Of a DNA stretch of 32,546 bases, positions 16,247-23,936 are shown in pieces. A program made the position numbers and the translations under genes. Numbering within the stretch: the first letter of the stretch is position 1; each line of letters begins with the position of its first letter. Source of the DNA: Pseudomonas sp. K2I15. Its GTDB lineage: Bacteria > Pseudomonadota > Gammaproteobacteria > Pseudomonadales > Pseudomonadaceae. The notes beneath the pieces are model-generated. The model saw nothing but the letters and a program-made list of their open reading frames with translations, did no database searches and was not told the origin of the DNA. Where the stretch lies: positions 1 through 32,546 of the forward strand of contig NZ_NIXO01000061.1 of assembly GCF_002204795.1 (NCBI RefSeq), written 5' to 3'.

Positions 16247-17196
16247 TGGGCACCTCCGCCAAGGCTGCGCAGGGTGATGCGCGGGTTGAGCCAGGTGTAG
16301 GCCAGGTCCGAGAAGATCTTGGTGATGCCCACCACCACGGCGCTGATCATCGCGCAGGCTTCGATCAGGTAGACGTCATGGTTCAACGAGGCGGTGTACA
16401 GCAGCGAGCCGAAGCCCTTGTAGGCGAAGAACACCTCCACCACGATCACGTTGGACAGCAGCCATGGGATGTACAGCATGATCACCGTGACCGGCGCGAT
16501 CAGCACATTGCGCAGGGCATGACGCAGCACGATGCGTGAGGTCGACGCGCCCTTGAGCCGTGCGGTGCGGATGTACGGCGCCTGCATCACTTCCACCATG
16601 GATGCGCGGGTGATACGCGCCAGGTAGCCGATGCCGAACAGGCACAGCACCATCAAGGGCAGCACCAGCTCCACCGGGCTGAAACCGTCGCTCATGCTGC
16701 TCACGCCGGGCAGCCAGTTGAGCCAGAACACAAAGATCGCCGAGACGAACACCGCGCTGGCGAAGTCGGGAATCGAGGTGGTGACGATCGACAGGAACGA
16801 CACCAGCCGGTCCAGCACTGAGCCCTGGCGAATCCCGGCAAGGATGCCGAGGGTCAACGCCACCGGCACCATCACCAACAAGGCCAGGCCGGCCAGGGTC
16901 AGGGTTTGCGCCAGGTTCGGCAGCAACAGCTTGATCACCGATTCGCGAAAGTACACCGAGGTGCCCCAGTCGCCGCTGACAAAGTCCTTGAGCCACACCA
17001 GGTAGCGCCACACAAAGGGTTGGTTGTAGCCATGTTCCACCAGCCACGCGGCGCGCTGGTCGGCGGCGGAGTAGGGGCCTAGGACGTTGATCGCCACGTC
17101 TTCGATATTCAGTTCCAGGGCCAGGAACACAATCAATGACACCGACAGCAGCGTCGCCACCAGCGCCAATAACTTGCGCATTAGAAAATGAGCCAT
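16243..17196 (-). CDS. ABC transporter permease, DppB-like
   Basis: A 317-residue membrane protein with the typical DppB/OppB start (LMRKLLALVATLLSVSLIVF) and the periplasmic segment QPFVWRYLVWLKDFVSGDWG. The conserved cytoplasmic loop ARITRASMVEVMQAPYIRTA contacts the ATPase. It is the partner of the DppC-like subunit and lies 67 bp downstream of the binding-protein gene, with a hairpin in the gap. Confidence 0.95.
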   Translation of the reverse strand: MAHFLMRKLLALVATLLSVSLIVFLALELNIEDVAINVLGPYSAADQRAAWLVEHGYNQPFVWRYLVWLKDFVSGDWGTSVYFRESVIKLLLPNLAQTLTLAGLALLVMVPVALTLGILAGIRQGSVLDRLVSFLSIVTTSIPDFASAVFVSAIFVFWLNWLPGVSSMSDGFSPVELVLPLMVLCLFGIGYLARITRASMVEVMQAPYIRTARLKGASTSRIVLRHALRNVLIAPVTVIMLYIPWLLSNVIVVEVFFAYKGFGSLLYTASLNHDVYLIEACAMISAVVVGITKIFSDLAYTWLNPRITLRSLGGGAQ

Positions 17197-17225
17197 GGGT
17201 GCATGCTCCGACTGTTCAAGGGATG

Positions 17226-17245
17226 CCTGCCCGCGTGCGGGCAGG
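17226..17245 (-). promoter_or_regulatory. Hairpin between binding-protein and permease genes
   Basis: CCTGCCCG-CGTG-CGGGCAGG is a perfect 8-bp stem in the 67-bp gap. It has no U tract. Such hairpins in ABC operons commonly stabilise the binding-protein mRNA or attenuate the permease genes, giving an excess of binding protein. Confidence 0.6.
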
Positions 17246-17263
17246 GAGTAGGGCGCGCCTAAA

Positions 17264-18889
17264 TCAAGCGCTCAGCCACACACTGTCCATTGGGTAGAAA
17301 TCGGATGGGTGCACCTGGAAGCCCTGGACCTTTTTGCTTACGGCGGTGAACTTGTCGCCCCAGAACGGCTGCACGATCACGCACGCGTCCTGCAGGATGC
17401 GTTCGACGTTTTCCATCGCCACCGCGCGCTGTTTCGGGTCGATAATGCCCATGGCCTTGTCCAGCGCGGCATCGAAGGCCGGGTCGCTGTAATGGCTTTC
17501 GTTCCAGGCGCCGCCGCTGCGGTAGGCCAGCTCCAGGGACATCACGCCGAGCGGGCGGTGGGCCCAGTAGGTGAGGCTGAAGGCGGCCTTGTCCCAGATC
17601 GGCCAGTACTGGGTGGCGGGGATCACTTTGAGGTTGATGCGGATCCCGGCCTCCAGGCAGTTCTGTTGCAGGATCTGCGCGCAGTCCTGCTCGTAACGGC
17701 CCTGGGTGTTGCCGACGATCAGGTCGATGTCGATGCCATTCGGGAAGCCCGCCTCGGCCAGCAGCTTCTTCGCCGCCGCCACATCGCGGTTGCGTTTGGG
17801 CAGCGGGAAGTATTCGGGGTGGGAGGGCGCCACATGATGGTCTTCGCCAAGGGTGCCCATGCCGCGATAGGCGATCTTCAGCATCTGCGCGTTGTCGGCG
17901 CACAGCACCACGGCCTTGCGGATGCGCGGGTCGGTGAAGGGCTTCTGGTCGCAGGCCATGCGCATCACCACGGTTTGCGCCGATTTGCAGGTCAGCAACT
18001 GCGCGCCCGGCAAACGCTTGGCCAGGTCCAGTTCGGCCACGGTAACGCGGTACAGCACGTCCACTTGCCCGGCTTGCAGGGCGGCGAGGTGAGTCGACAC
18101 ATCGGTGCCCATGTCGACGTAACGCAGCTCGTCGAGATTCGCCGGTTTGCCCCAGTAATCGGCGCGCTTGGCGAAGGTTGCCTGCTTGTTCACGGCGAAC
18201 GACGTAAGCTTGAACGGCCCGGTGCCCAGCGGGTTTTTCGCCCAGTCATCACCGGCCTTGAAGCTGCGGTGCACGATGGCGCAGGTGAAGGCATTGAGCA
18301 TTTCCGGGATCGCCAGGATCGGGCGCTTGAGCACCAGGCGGAACTGGAACTCGCTGACTTTCTCGAACGCCTTGATGTCCTGGAACGCCGTGCGGTTCAC
18401 CGACTTGGAATCGGCGGCAATCCAGCGCTCGATGTTGTGCTGCACGTCGTCGACGTTGAAGGTGTCGCCATTGCTCCACTTCACGTTCTGGCGCAGGTTG
18501 AAGGTCCAGGTGGTGAGGTCTTCCGACGGGCTCCAGCTCTCGGCAAGGTAGGGGTGGGTGATGTTATCGGCGTCGACCCAGGTCAGGTATTCCACCGAGT
18601 TGCGCAACAGGTTCGAGGCTTCGATCCAGGTGATCAGCATCGGGTCCTGGATTTCCTGGATGGCGCACGCAAACCGCAGGCTGCCGCCCTGGCGCGGCTC
18701 GGCGGCCTGGGCATTGTTGCCCAGCAGTGCAGAGCCGAGGAAGGTGCTGGCGCTGGCGACGGTGATGCCCAGCAGCGCGGAGGTGCGCAGGAATTGGCGG
18801 CGGTTGATCTCGCCACGTTGCACTTGAGCGCACAGATCATTTACGGCTGGATGCGGCGCGGCGCCGTCCAGGGTAGTCAACTCTTTCAT
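17264..18889 (-). CDS. ABC transporter substrate-binding protein, DppA/OppA family (SBP_bac_5), Tat signal
   Basis: A 541-residue periplasmic binding protein. The leader has a twin-arginine motif NRRQFLRTS (R30-R31), a hydrophobic segment and an AQA-A cleavage site near residue 63, so export is probably by Tat. The mature part shows family 5 features such as LAESWSPSEDLTTWTFNLRQNVKWSNGDTF and NPLGTGPFKLTSF. The start at 18889 has GGAGAGG about six bases upstream; the longer reading frame to 19111 has no support. It is the first gene of the importer. Ligands of this family include peptides, opines, glutathione and nickel; the actual ligand is unknown. Confidence 0.94.
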   Translation of the reverse strand: MKELTTLDGAAPHPAVNDLCAQVQRGEINRRQFLRTSALLGITVASASTFLGSALLGNNAQAAEPRQGGSLRFACAIQEIQDPMLITWIEASNLLRNSVEYLTWVDADNITHPYLAESWSPSEDLTTWTFNLRQNVKWSNGDTFNVDDVQHNIERWIAADSKSVNRTAFQDIKAFEKVSEFQFRLVLKRPILAIPEMLNAFTCAIVHRSFKAGDDWAKNPLGTGPFKLTSFAVNKQATFAKRADYWGKPANLDELRYVDMGTDVSTHLAALQAGQVDVLYRVTVAELDLAKRLPGAQLLTCKSAQTVVMRMACDQKPFTDPRIRKAVVLCADNAQMLKIAYRGMGTLGEDHHVAPSHPEYFPLPKRNRDVAAAKKLLAEAGFPNGIDIDLIVGNTQGRYEQDCAQILQQNCLEAGIRINLKVIPATQYWPIWDKAAFSLTYWAHRPLGVMSLELAYRSGGAWNESHYSDPAFDAALDKAMGIIDPKQRAVAMENVERILQDACVIVQPFWGDKFTAVSKKVQGFQVHPSDFYPMDSVWLSA

Positions 18890-19268
18890 AAGCCTCTCCG
18901 GTACTTGCGAATATGCGTTTTTTGTTGAACCGCAAGGGTCAGTGGCAGGCGCCGGCAAGGCGCCGCACAGATCTCTGTGAAGCCGGCAGAAGAACAAGGC
19001 GCAACGAAGTCGGGAGGGTGGCAACGGAATAGGACATAGGGCAGCTCTCATGTTGTTTTTATTAGAGATGCCCGCAGTTTTGTCATTTGCGCAAAGATCG
19101 ACAAACGACAAATTCTGCGTTGGAACGTTCTATAAATGCATGTTACATGTCCTGATCGTTCCCACGCTCTGCGTGGGAATGCCGCCCCGGACGCTCTGCG
19201 TCCCCTTGCGCAACGGTGACGCAGAGCGTCACGGGATGCATTCCCACGCAGAGCGTGGGAACGCTCAT
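18890..19268. other. Intergenic region between M24 gene and ABC operon
   Basis: I see no gene in these 379 bp. The right third is the inverted repeat at 19158-19262. The left two thirds is probably the promoter and leader of the ABC operon, but I could not pick a clear -35/-10 pair. Confidence 0.6.
19158..19262. repeat. Inverted repeat, GTTCCCACGCTCTGCGTGGG type
   Basis: Two 45-bp arms (19158-19202 and 19218-19262) are near-perfect reverse complements, and each contains its own small palindrome. This is a second class of Pseudomonas intergenic repeat, distinct from REP. It starts 7 bases after the M24 stop codon, so on the minus strand it probably acts as a 3'-end structure separating that gene from the ABC operon. 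Confidence 0.85.
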
Positions 19269-20495
19269 CTAGCGCGACAACAAGCGCGGGTCGAACGGGT
19301 AATCGGAGAGCAACTCAATGCCGTGTTCGTGGATGTAGATCTGTTCTTCCAGCTTGACCCCTTCGCCGCCGTCGTCATGGCCGATGTAGCTTTCCACGCA
19401 GATGGTCATGCCGGCTTCGAACACGCCGTCGTAGCCCAGGGCATCGATGTCTTCGCGGTGTACCACGTAGGGGTATTCACCGGTCATGCCAACCCCGTGC
19501 ACCAGGGCGAAGTAACGGTTGTTTTTGTAATGCTCGGGAATTTTCCAGGCCAGTTCCGCGTACTCCTTGAAACTGCGCCCGGCCTTGAGCATTTCCATGT
19601 TGGTTTGCACTTGCTCGTAAGCCAGCTTGTACAGCTCCTGCTGCTTGGCGGTGGCGGCCTGTTCACCGCAGAGAAAGGTCCGCGAGAAGTCGGCGTAGTA
19701 GCCGAAACGCCCGACCACGTCGGTGTCCAGCGCCACCAGGTCACCGGCTTCGATGGGCCGGGTGCTGCATTCCTGGAACCAGGGGTTGGTGCGTGGGCCG
19801 GAAGACAGCAGGCGGGTCTCGACGTAATCACCGTCGGTGGCAATCACGTGCTGGTGCAGGTGCGACCACAGCTCGTTCTCGCTGATGCCGGGGGTGAGCT
19901 TGCTTTCCATCAGGCGCACGCCGGCTTCGGTGGCGCGCAGGCTGGCGCGGATCATCTTCAGTTCGTTCGGCACCTTGATGCAGCGTGCGCGCTCCAGCGG
20001 TTCCTGGGCATCGAAAATCTGATAGCCGAGCTTTTGCAATTCGAAGGCCGCCGCCGAGGTGGCGCTTTCGATGGCGATGCGTTTGCCGCCGCCACATTTA
20101 CGCACCAGTTCATCGATTTCGGCGGCCCAGTCGGCGGTGACGTTGCCCAGGAAACTTTCGCAGAAGTAATAGGAGATCGCCTTGGCCGGGCGCACCTCGT
20201 CGACGGTGTTGAGGGTTTCGGCGAGGTGCAGGCAACCGCCGAATTCGAACACCACCACCGGGCCTTCAGCCGGGATAAACGCATAGCGGGCCGGGTTGCG
20301 CGCCGAGTACACCTGCATGTTGCGCGAGCCGGTGGCGTAGCGCATGTGGGTGGGGTCGAACAGCACACAGGCGGCGTAGTCGCGTTTCTTCAGTTCGTTG
20401 CGTACCCGTTGCAGGCGGTCCAGTTGGATCTGCTGGATTTCGTCATAGGTAGGTTCGCAATCGGCGGGGTTGCGGTTGGGGCCGGACAGACTCAT
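19269..20495 (-). CDS. M24 (pita-bread fold) metallo-enzyme, DddP-like but lacking the catalytic Asp
   Basis: A 408-residue protein annotated by fold as a Xaa-Pro peptidase. It matches the DMSP lyase DddP along its length, for example FDPTHMRYATGSRNMQ and ETRLLSSGPRTNPWFQEC. All six DddP metal ligands, as I recall them, align at a constant offset: D257, D259, D269, H333, E368 and E383. The residue matching DddP catalytic D377 is G339 (HGVGMTGEYPY), so DMSP cleavage by the known mechanism is unlikely. The enzyme may hydrolyse a small peptide or amide instead. The start at 20495 has AGGA upstream. It follows the oxygenase gene by 52 bp and is probably co-transcribed with it. Confidence 0.85.
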   Translation of the reverse strand: MSLSGPNRNPADCEPTYDEIQQIQLDRLQRVRNELKKRDYAACVLFDPTHMRYATGSRNMQVYSARNPARYAFIPAEGPVVVFEFGGCLHLAETLNTVDEVRPAKAISYYFCESFLGNVTADWAAEIDELVRKCGGGKRIAIESATSAAAFELQKLGYQIFDAQEPLERARCIKVPNELKMIRASLRATEAGVRLMESKLTPGISENELWSHLHQHVIATDGDYVETRLLSSGPRTNPWFQECSTRPIEAGDLVALDTDVVGRFGYYADFSRTFLCGEQAATAKQQELYKLAYEQVQTNMEMLKAGRSFKEYAELAWKIPEHYKNNRYFALVHGVGMTGEYPYVVHREDIDALGYDGVFEAGMTICVESYIGHDDGGEGVKLEEQIYIHEHGIELLSDYPFDPRLLSR

Positions 20496-20547
20496 GGGGT
20501 GTTCCTCGCAGGGCAAATACGGTTTTAACGTTTTTTTAGGAAGTGAA

Positions 20548-21429
20548 TCAGTCGAGCAACTGGTCGCTGCGTACCAGGTTGCGTTCGGCTTGCAGATGGG
20601 CTTCGGACAGGCGTCCGTAAAGCTGCTTGGTGCGCTGGGCACGGCCGATGATTCCGGGCTTTTCGGAGTAGGCGAAGATCGCCGTGTTGCGCTCGGTGGC
20701 GCCTTCGACGCGAGTGACGCGGTGCACCGAAAAACGCCCTTTGAAGATCTGCAAATCGCCGGGGTTGAGTTCCAGCTCCTGCACCCGCGAACGGTCTTCG
20801 CCACGCACCACCTTGCCCACTGCGCCGAGGTTCTCCTGGCTGCGGGAACGAATCATCGGTGCGTACTCGAACAGGCCGCCGGCCTCGGGCTTTTGGGTCA
20901 TCATGCTGACGATGAATTCGTTGGTGTCGAAGTGCCAGGGTTGCTCGGTGCCGTCGGGCATCACGTTGATCACCAGCCCGGCGAACGGGTCGGCGTACTC
21001 GAAAATTTCCGGCTCATCGAGGCAGGCGCCGATAAAGCGTTTCATCATCGGCGACACGTACAGCCGATGAATAATTGCGTCTGGGGCGATCATGTCGCGG
21101 GTCACAAAACCGCTGGTGCGCTCCATGAACGTGCGGCGCGGGTCATCCTGGGGCAGGGAGGTGTCGTCTTCGGTGAAGTAGGCGTTGACCTTGCGCACCG
21201 AATAAAAGGTCTTGCCCGACAGCGCCAAACCTTCCAGACGCGCCTGCTCAAGCGCTGCGGGGCGCAGGAAGTTCTTCAGCAGGCAGCAACCGTCTTCGGC
21301 CAGTTCGGCCCGGGCGTGTTCGATCAGGGCCTGTAATTGAACATGGCCCGAATCATGTATGGGATACAGCTCGGTATTAATAATGTCGCTGATATCGCCC
21401 ACTTCAGCGTCAGCAAGTTGAAGGCTCAT
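20548..21429 (-). CDS. BesD/HalD-family Fe(II)/2-oxoglutarate oxygenase (predicted hydroxylase)
   Basis: A 293-residue protein. The core shows WHFDTNEFIVSM (H166, D168), GGLFEYAP, and GRFSVHRVTRVEG with the distal H236; R247 is a likely 2-oxoglutarate ligand. The surrounding sequence resembles the free-amino-acid radical halogenases BesD and HalA-E. Those replace the metal-binding Asp with Gly to open a chloride site; here Asp168 is intact, so hydroxylation is predicted. The start at 21429 has AGGAG seven bases upstream. It is the first gene after a divergent LysR gene and precedes the M24 enzyme. The substrate is unknown; family members act on lysine-like or other free amino acids. Confidence 0.87.
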   Translation of the reverse strand: MSLQLADAEVGDISDIINTELYPIHDSGHVQLQALIEHARAELAEDGCCLLKNFLRPAALEQARLEGLALSGKTFYSVRKVNAYFTEDDTSLPQDDPRRTFMERTSGFVTRDMIAPDAIIHRLYVSPMMKRFIGACLDEPEIFEYADPFAGLVINVMPDGTEQPWHFDTNEFIVSMMTQKPEAGGLFEYAPMIRSRSQENLGAVGKVVRGEDRSRVQELELNPGDLQIFKGRFSVHRVTRVEGATERNTAIFAYSEKPGIIGRAQRTKQLYGRLSEAHLQAERNLVRSDQLLD

Positions 21430-21442
21430 GCAAGACTCCTGG

Positions 21443-21479
21443 AACTACCGGTTGGTGTTGTTTGGCTGAACCGATAGTT
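21443..21479. promoter_or_regulatory. Inverted repeat operator, probable LysR site
   Basis: AACTACCGGTT (21443-21453) and AACCGATAGTT (21469-21479) are inverted copies matching at 10 of 11 positions, with a 15-bp gap. They lie in the 114-bp region between the divergent oxygenase and LysR genes, where an autoregulating LysR protein would bind. Confidence 0.65.
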
Positions 21480-21543
21480 GCTGAACGAGGTGCAAAGTGG
21501 AAATTACAAGTTGTGATCGAATCCATCGGCGAGGGCGATAGTT

Positions 21544-22458
21544 ATGTCTGGCGAACTGGATGGCACCCTGCTTAAAGTGTTTGTGGCAATTATCGAGTGC
21601 CAGGGTTTCTCGGCTGCGGCCGAGCGCCTGCACAAGACCCAATCCACCGTCAGCCAGAGCCTGCAACGCCTGGAAGAGATCGTCGGCACGCCGCTGATCC
21701 GCCGCACCAGCCGCTCGGTGGGCCTGACCCCCGGCGGCGAAACCTTTTTGATCTACGCCCGGCAGATCCTCAAGCTGCACAGCGAGGCTGTCAGCGCCGC
21801 GCAATTGCCCAATGAACAGGTGTGTATCCACCTCGGCATGCCGGAGGACTACGCCGAGTATTGCCTGGGCGGGATGCTCAAGGACTTCCAGACACAATTC
21901 GCCCAGGTACGTCCTGACGTGTGCTGCGAGATGTCGACGGCCCTGGTGGGGCGCCTGCAACGGGGCGAACTGGACCTGGTGCTGGGGGTGGAACACGCCG
22001 GTTTGCAGGCCGGCGAATACCTGTGCGACGAGCCGCTGGTGTGGGTGGCGGCGCCCAGCTGGAGCTGCGTGGGGCGCCAGTCGGTGCCGTTGGCGGTGTA
22101 TGCCGAGGGCTGCGCATTTCGCGCGAATGCCGTGCAGGCGCTGGCCCAGTCCGGGCGCTCGTGGCAGGTGGTGTACACCAGCCAGAGCCCGCGCGGCATT
22201 GCGATCGCGATTGAGCAGGGCTTGTCGGTGGGCGTGATGGCGCGGCGGCTGGTGCCGGCAGACTGGCAGATTCTGGATGAGCGCCAGGGCTTTCCGCCCA
22301 TTGCTCCGGCGCGCCTGATGTTCTGGCGCTCAGCCGGTTGCCAGGTGCCGGAGGTGGACGCGCTGGTGGAAATTCTGCGCCGTCAGTTGGGCCACTCAGG
22401 GCATCTGGGCAGCCAACGCCTCGCGGGTGTGTCGCTGGGCCATGCGCTTCAGCAATAA
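21544..22458 (+). CDS. LysR-family transcriptional regulator
   Basis: A 304-residue regulator. The N-terminal winged HTH (about residues 5-65) includes CQGFSAAAERLHKTQSTVSQSLQRLEE. The effector domain begins near residue 90 (QVCIHLGMPEDYAEYCLGGML). GAGGG lies upstream of the ATG at 21544. It is divergent from the oxygenase gene, with an inverted repeat between them, so it is the prime candidate to control the oxygenase-M24 unit. Its 3' end overlaps the convergent MFS gene by 63 bp. Confidence 0.93.
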   Translation: MSGELDGTLLKVFVAIIECQGFSAAAERLHKTQSTVSQSLQRLEEIVGTPLIRRTSRSVGLTPGGETFLIYARQILKLHSEAVSAAQLPNEQVCIHLGMPEDYAEYCLGGMLKDFQTQFAQVRPDVCCEMSTALVGRLQRGELDLVLGVEHAGLQAGEYLCDEPLVWVAAPSWSCVGRQSVPLAVYAEGCAFRANAVQALAQSGRSWQVVYTSQSPRGIAIAIEQGLSVGVMARRLVPADWQILDERQGFPPIAPARLMFWRSAGCQVPEVDALVEILRRQLGHSGHLGSQRLAGVSLGHALQQ

Positions 22459-23628
22459 GAGGCAGGCCACGACCCATGCGGCGATCCAGCCATGTACCAC
22501 CGCAAACTCGCCGGTGACTTGCAGCAGCCAGCCACACAGGGCATTCGCGGTGGCGCTGGCCAGGCCGTAGCTGACCATGCTCAGGCTCACCACTTGCAGG
22601 CTGTGCACCGGGTCGAGCCGGGCACCGACATAGGCAGCCATCAGGCCCCAGCACGGGAAGTAAAACAGCGCAAACAGCCCGGCGGCCAGCCAGCTCAGGA
22701 TCAGGTTGGGGTGCCCGAGCACGCCGAGCATGCTGAGACCAAACGCACCGATACTCAGCGCCATCACCCGCAAGGCGCCCCAACGGTCTGCCAGCGTACC
22801 CAGCAGCAAACCGCCGACCACACCGCCAATCCCGATCAGCGTCCACATCGAGCCGGTGACGGACACACTGGCCTGCAACTGCTCGCTGACAAATGCCGAG
22901 AGAAAGTTCAGGAACGGCCCGCTGATGGCGCCGATAAACGCGCTGAGCAACACGATCTGCATCGCCACCGGTTGCGCCAAACACAGCTTCAGCCATTGGC
23001 GCAGCACCTGATTCAGCGCGGGCGCCTTGGCCTCACGTGGCCTGGGTTCCTTGAGTGGGGCCAATGTCCACAAGGTCAGCAGCGTGACAATCAGCGTCAA
23101 GCCGGCGCAGATCAGCCAGAACTGGCGCAGGGACAACCCCTGCAACAGCGCGATCAACAGCCCGTTCAAACACAGCGCAAACGCCGACCCTGACGAGGCC
23201 AGGCCCAGCACTCGGCTGCGGTGCGTGGCGGGGATCACCTCCTGGGCCAGGGCCGAAATCGCGTTCCAGTTCGACACCGCACAGGCCGATACCAGCGCCA
23301 GGCACACCGCAAATGGCAGCACCCACGGCGTGGCAACGGCCAGGGTCAGTAGGGCAGGGCTGAGGACAATGGTCAGCCGCACCATATTGCGCGGGCTGAT
23401 CCACGCAGCCGCCAGGCCACTGGCAATCGAGGCGCCCATGTAGAACAGCTGCAACAGCGCGGCAATCAACGCGGCCTGGCTGTAGCTGAGTTCAAACGCC
23501 AGGCGGATCTGCGGTAACAACGCCGAATACAGGAAAACACTGAAACCGTGGGTGGTGGCGTTGCACGCGGTAAACACAAGTGCCAGCAAGCCAATACTTC
23601 GCCGGGATGAAACGGGTGCGTTCGACAT
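22396..23628 (-). CDS. MFS transporter
   Basis: A 410-residue membrane protein with about 12 helices. GTLADRWGALRVMAL after helix 8 is the duplicated MFS motif A; the first-half equivalent (AAWISPRNMVRL) is degenerate. The start HGFSVFLYSALLPQIRLAF resembles carboxylate/oxalate-type MFS proteins. It may import a precursor or export a product of the neighbouring oxygenase pathway; direction cannot be told from sequence. It is convergent with the LysR gene (63-bp overlap) and divergent from the next LysR gene. Confidence 0.9.
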   Translation of the reverse strand: MSNAPVSSRRSIGLLALVFTACNATTHGFSVFLYSALLPQIRLAFELSYSQAALIAALLQLFYMGASIASGLAAAWISPRNMVRLTIVLSPALLTLAVATPWVLPFAVCLALVSACAVSNWNAISALAQEVIPATHRSRVLGLASSGSAFALCLNGLLIALLQGLSLRQFWLICAGLTLIVTLLTLWTLAPLKEPRPREAKAPALNQVLRQWLKLCLAQPVAMQIVLLSAFIGAISGPFLNFLSAFVSEQLQASVSVTGSMWTLIGIGGVVGGLLLGTLADRWGALRVMALSIGAFGLSMLGVLGHPNLILSWLAAGLFALFYFPCWGLMAAYVGARLDPVHSLQVVSLSMVSYGLASATANALCGWLLQVTGEFAVVHGWIAAWVVACLLLLKRMAQRHTREALAAQMP

Positions 23629-23936
23629 GACGATGACTCGATAAGTTAATCGTGAAAGAGGGGGCGAAGTTATAAGAAGTACATTGGCAGACTAGCGTTT
23701 ATGGTCTGGCGGCGACCAATGCTTAATTGTCTTAGTGTGCATGCGTTATACGCATGCTATTTATTCGTGAGCGACGGGAAACATCGATAAACGACACTTT
23801 TCGCGTCTGGAGCAATTAATTCTCCGCCCGCGCAGGGCGCTACCGCTGACCCAATACAAAAAGGTATGTTGTAGGGGCGATTTCCTGCGTCGGTGCGGGG
23901 TGTCGATTCCTTGTCAGCTGCTCTCGAGTGTCGTCC
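23629..23936. other. Divergent intergenic region between MFS and LysR genes
   Basis: No gene is evident in these 308 bp, which are AT-richer than the flanks as expected for promoters. The notable element is the palindrome at 23739-23757. The rest is probably promoter and leader sequence for both genes. Confidence 0.55.
23739..23757. promoter_or_regulatory. Palindromic T-N11-A site
   Basis: GCATGCG-TTATA-CGCATGC has 7-bp perfect arms. Inside it, T23742 and A23754 are separated by 11 bases, which is the LysR consensus (T-N11-A). It lies between divergent MFS and LysR genes and is a good candidate operator for the downstream LysR protein. Confidence 0.6.

Noticed and set aside
17309..18928. 539-codon open frame antisense to the binding-protein gene
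   Set aside because: Shadow of the Dpp-type binding protein, with no ribosome-binding site or recognisable domain.
19269..20495. Calling this gene the DMSP lyase DddP
   Set aside because: Overall similarity and all metal ligands fit, but the catalytic Asp is Gly339, so the known lyase chemistry is not supported.
20548..21429. Calling the oxygenase a halogenase
   Set aside because: The metal-binding Asp168 is present; halogenases of this family have Gly there.
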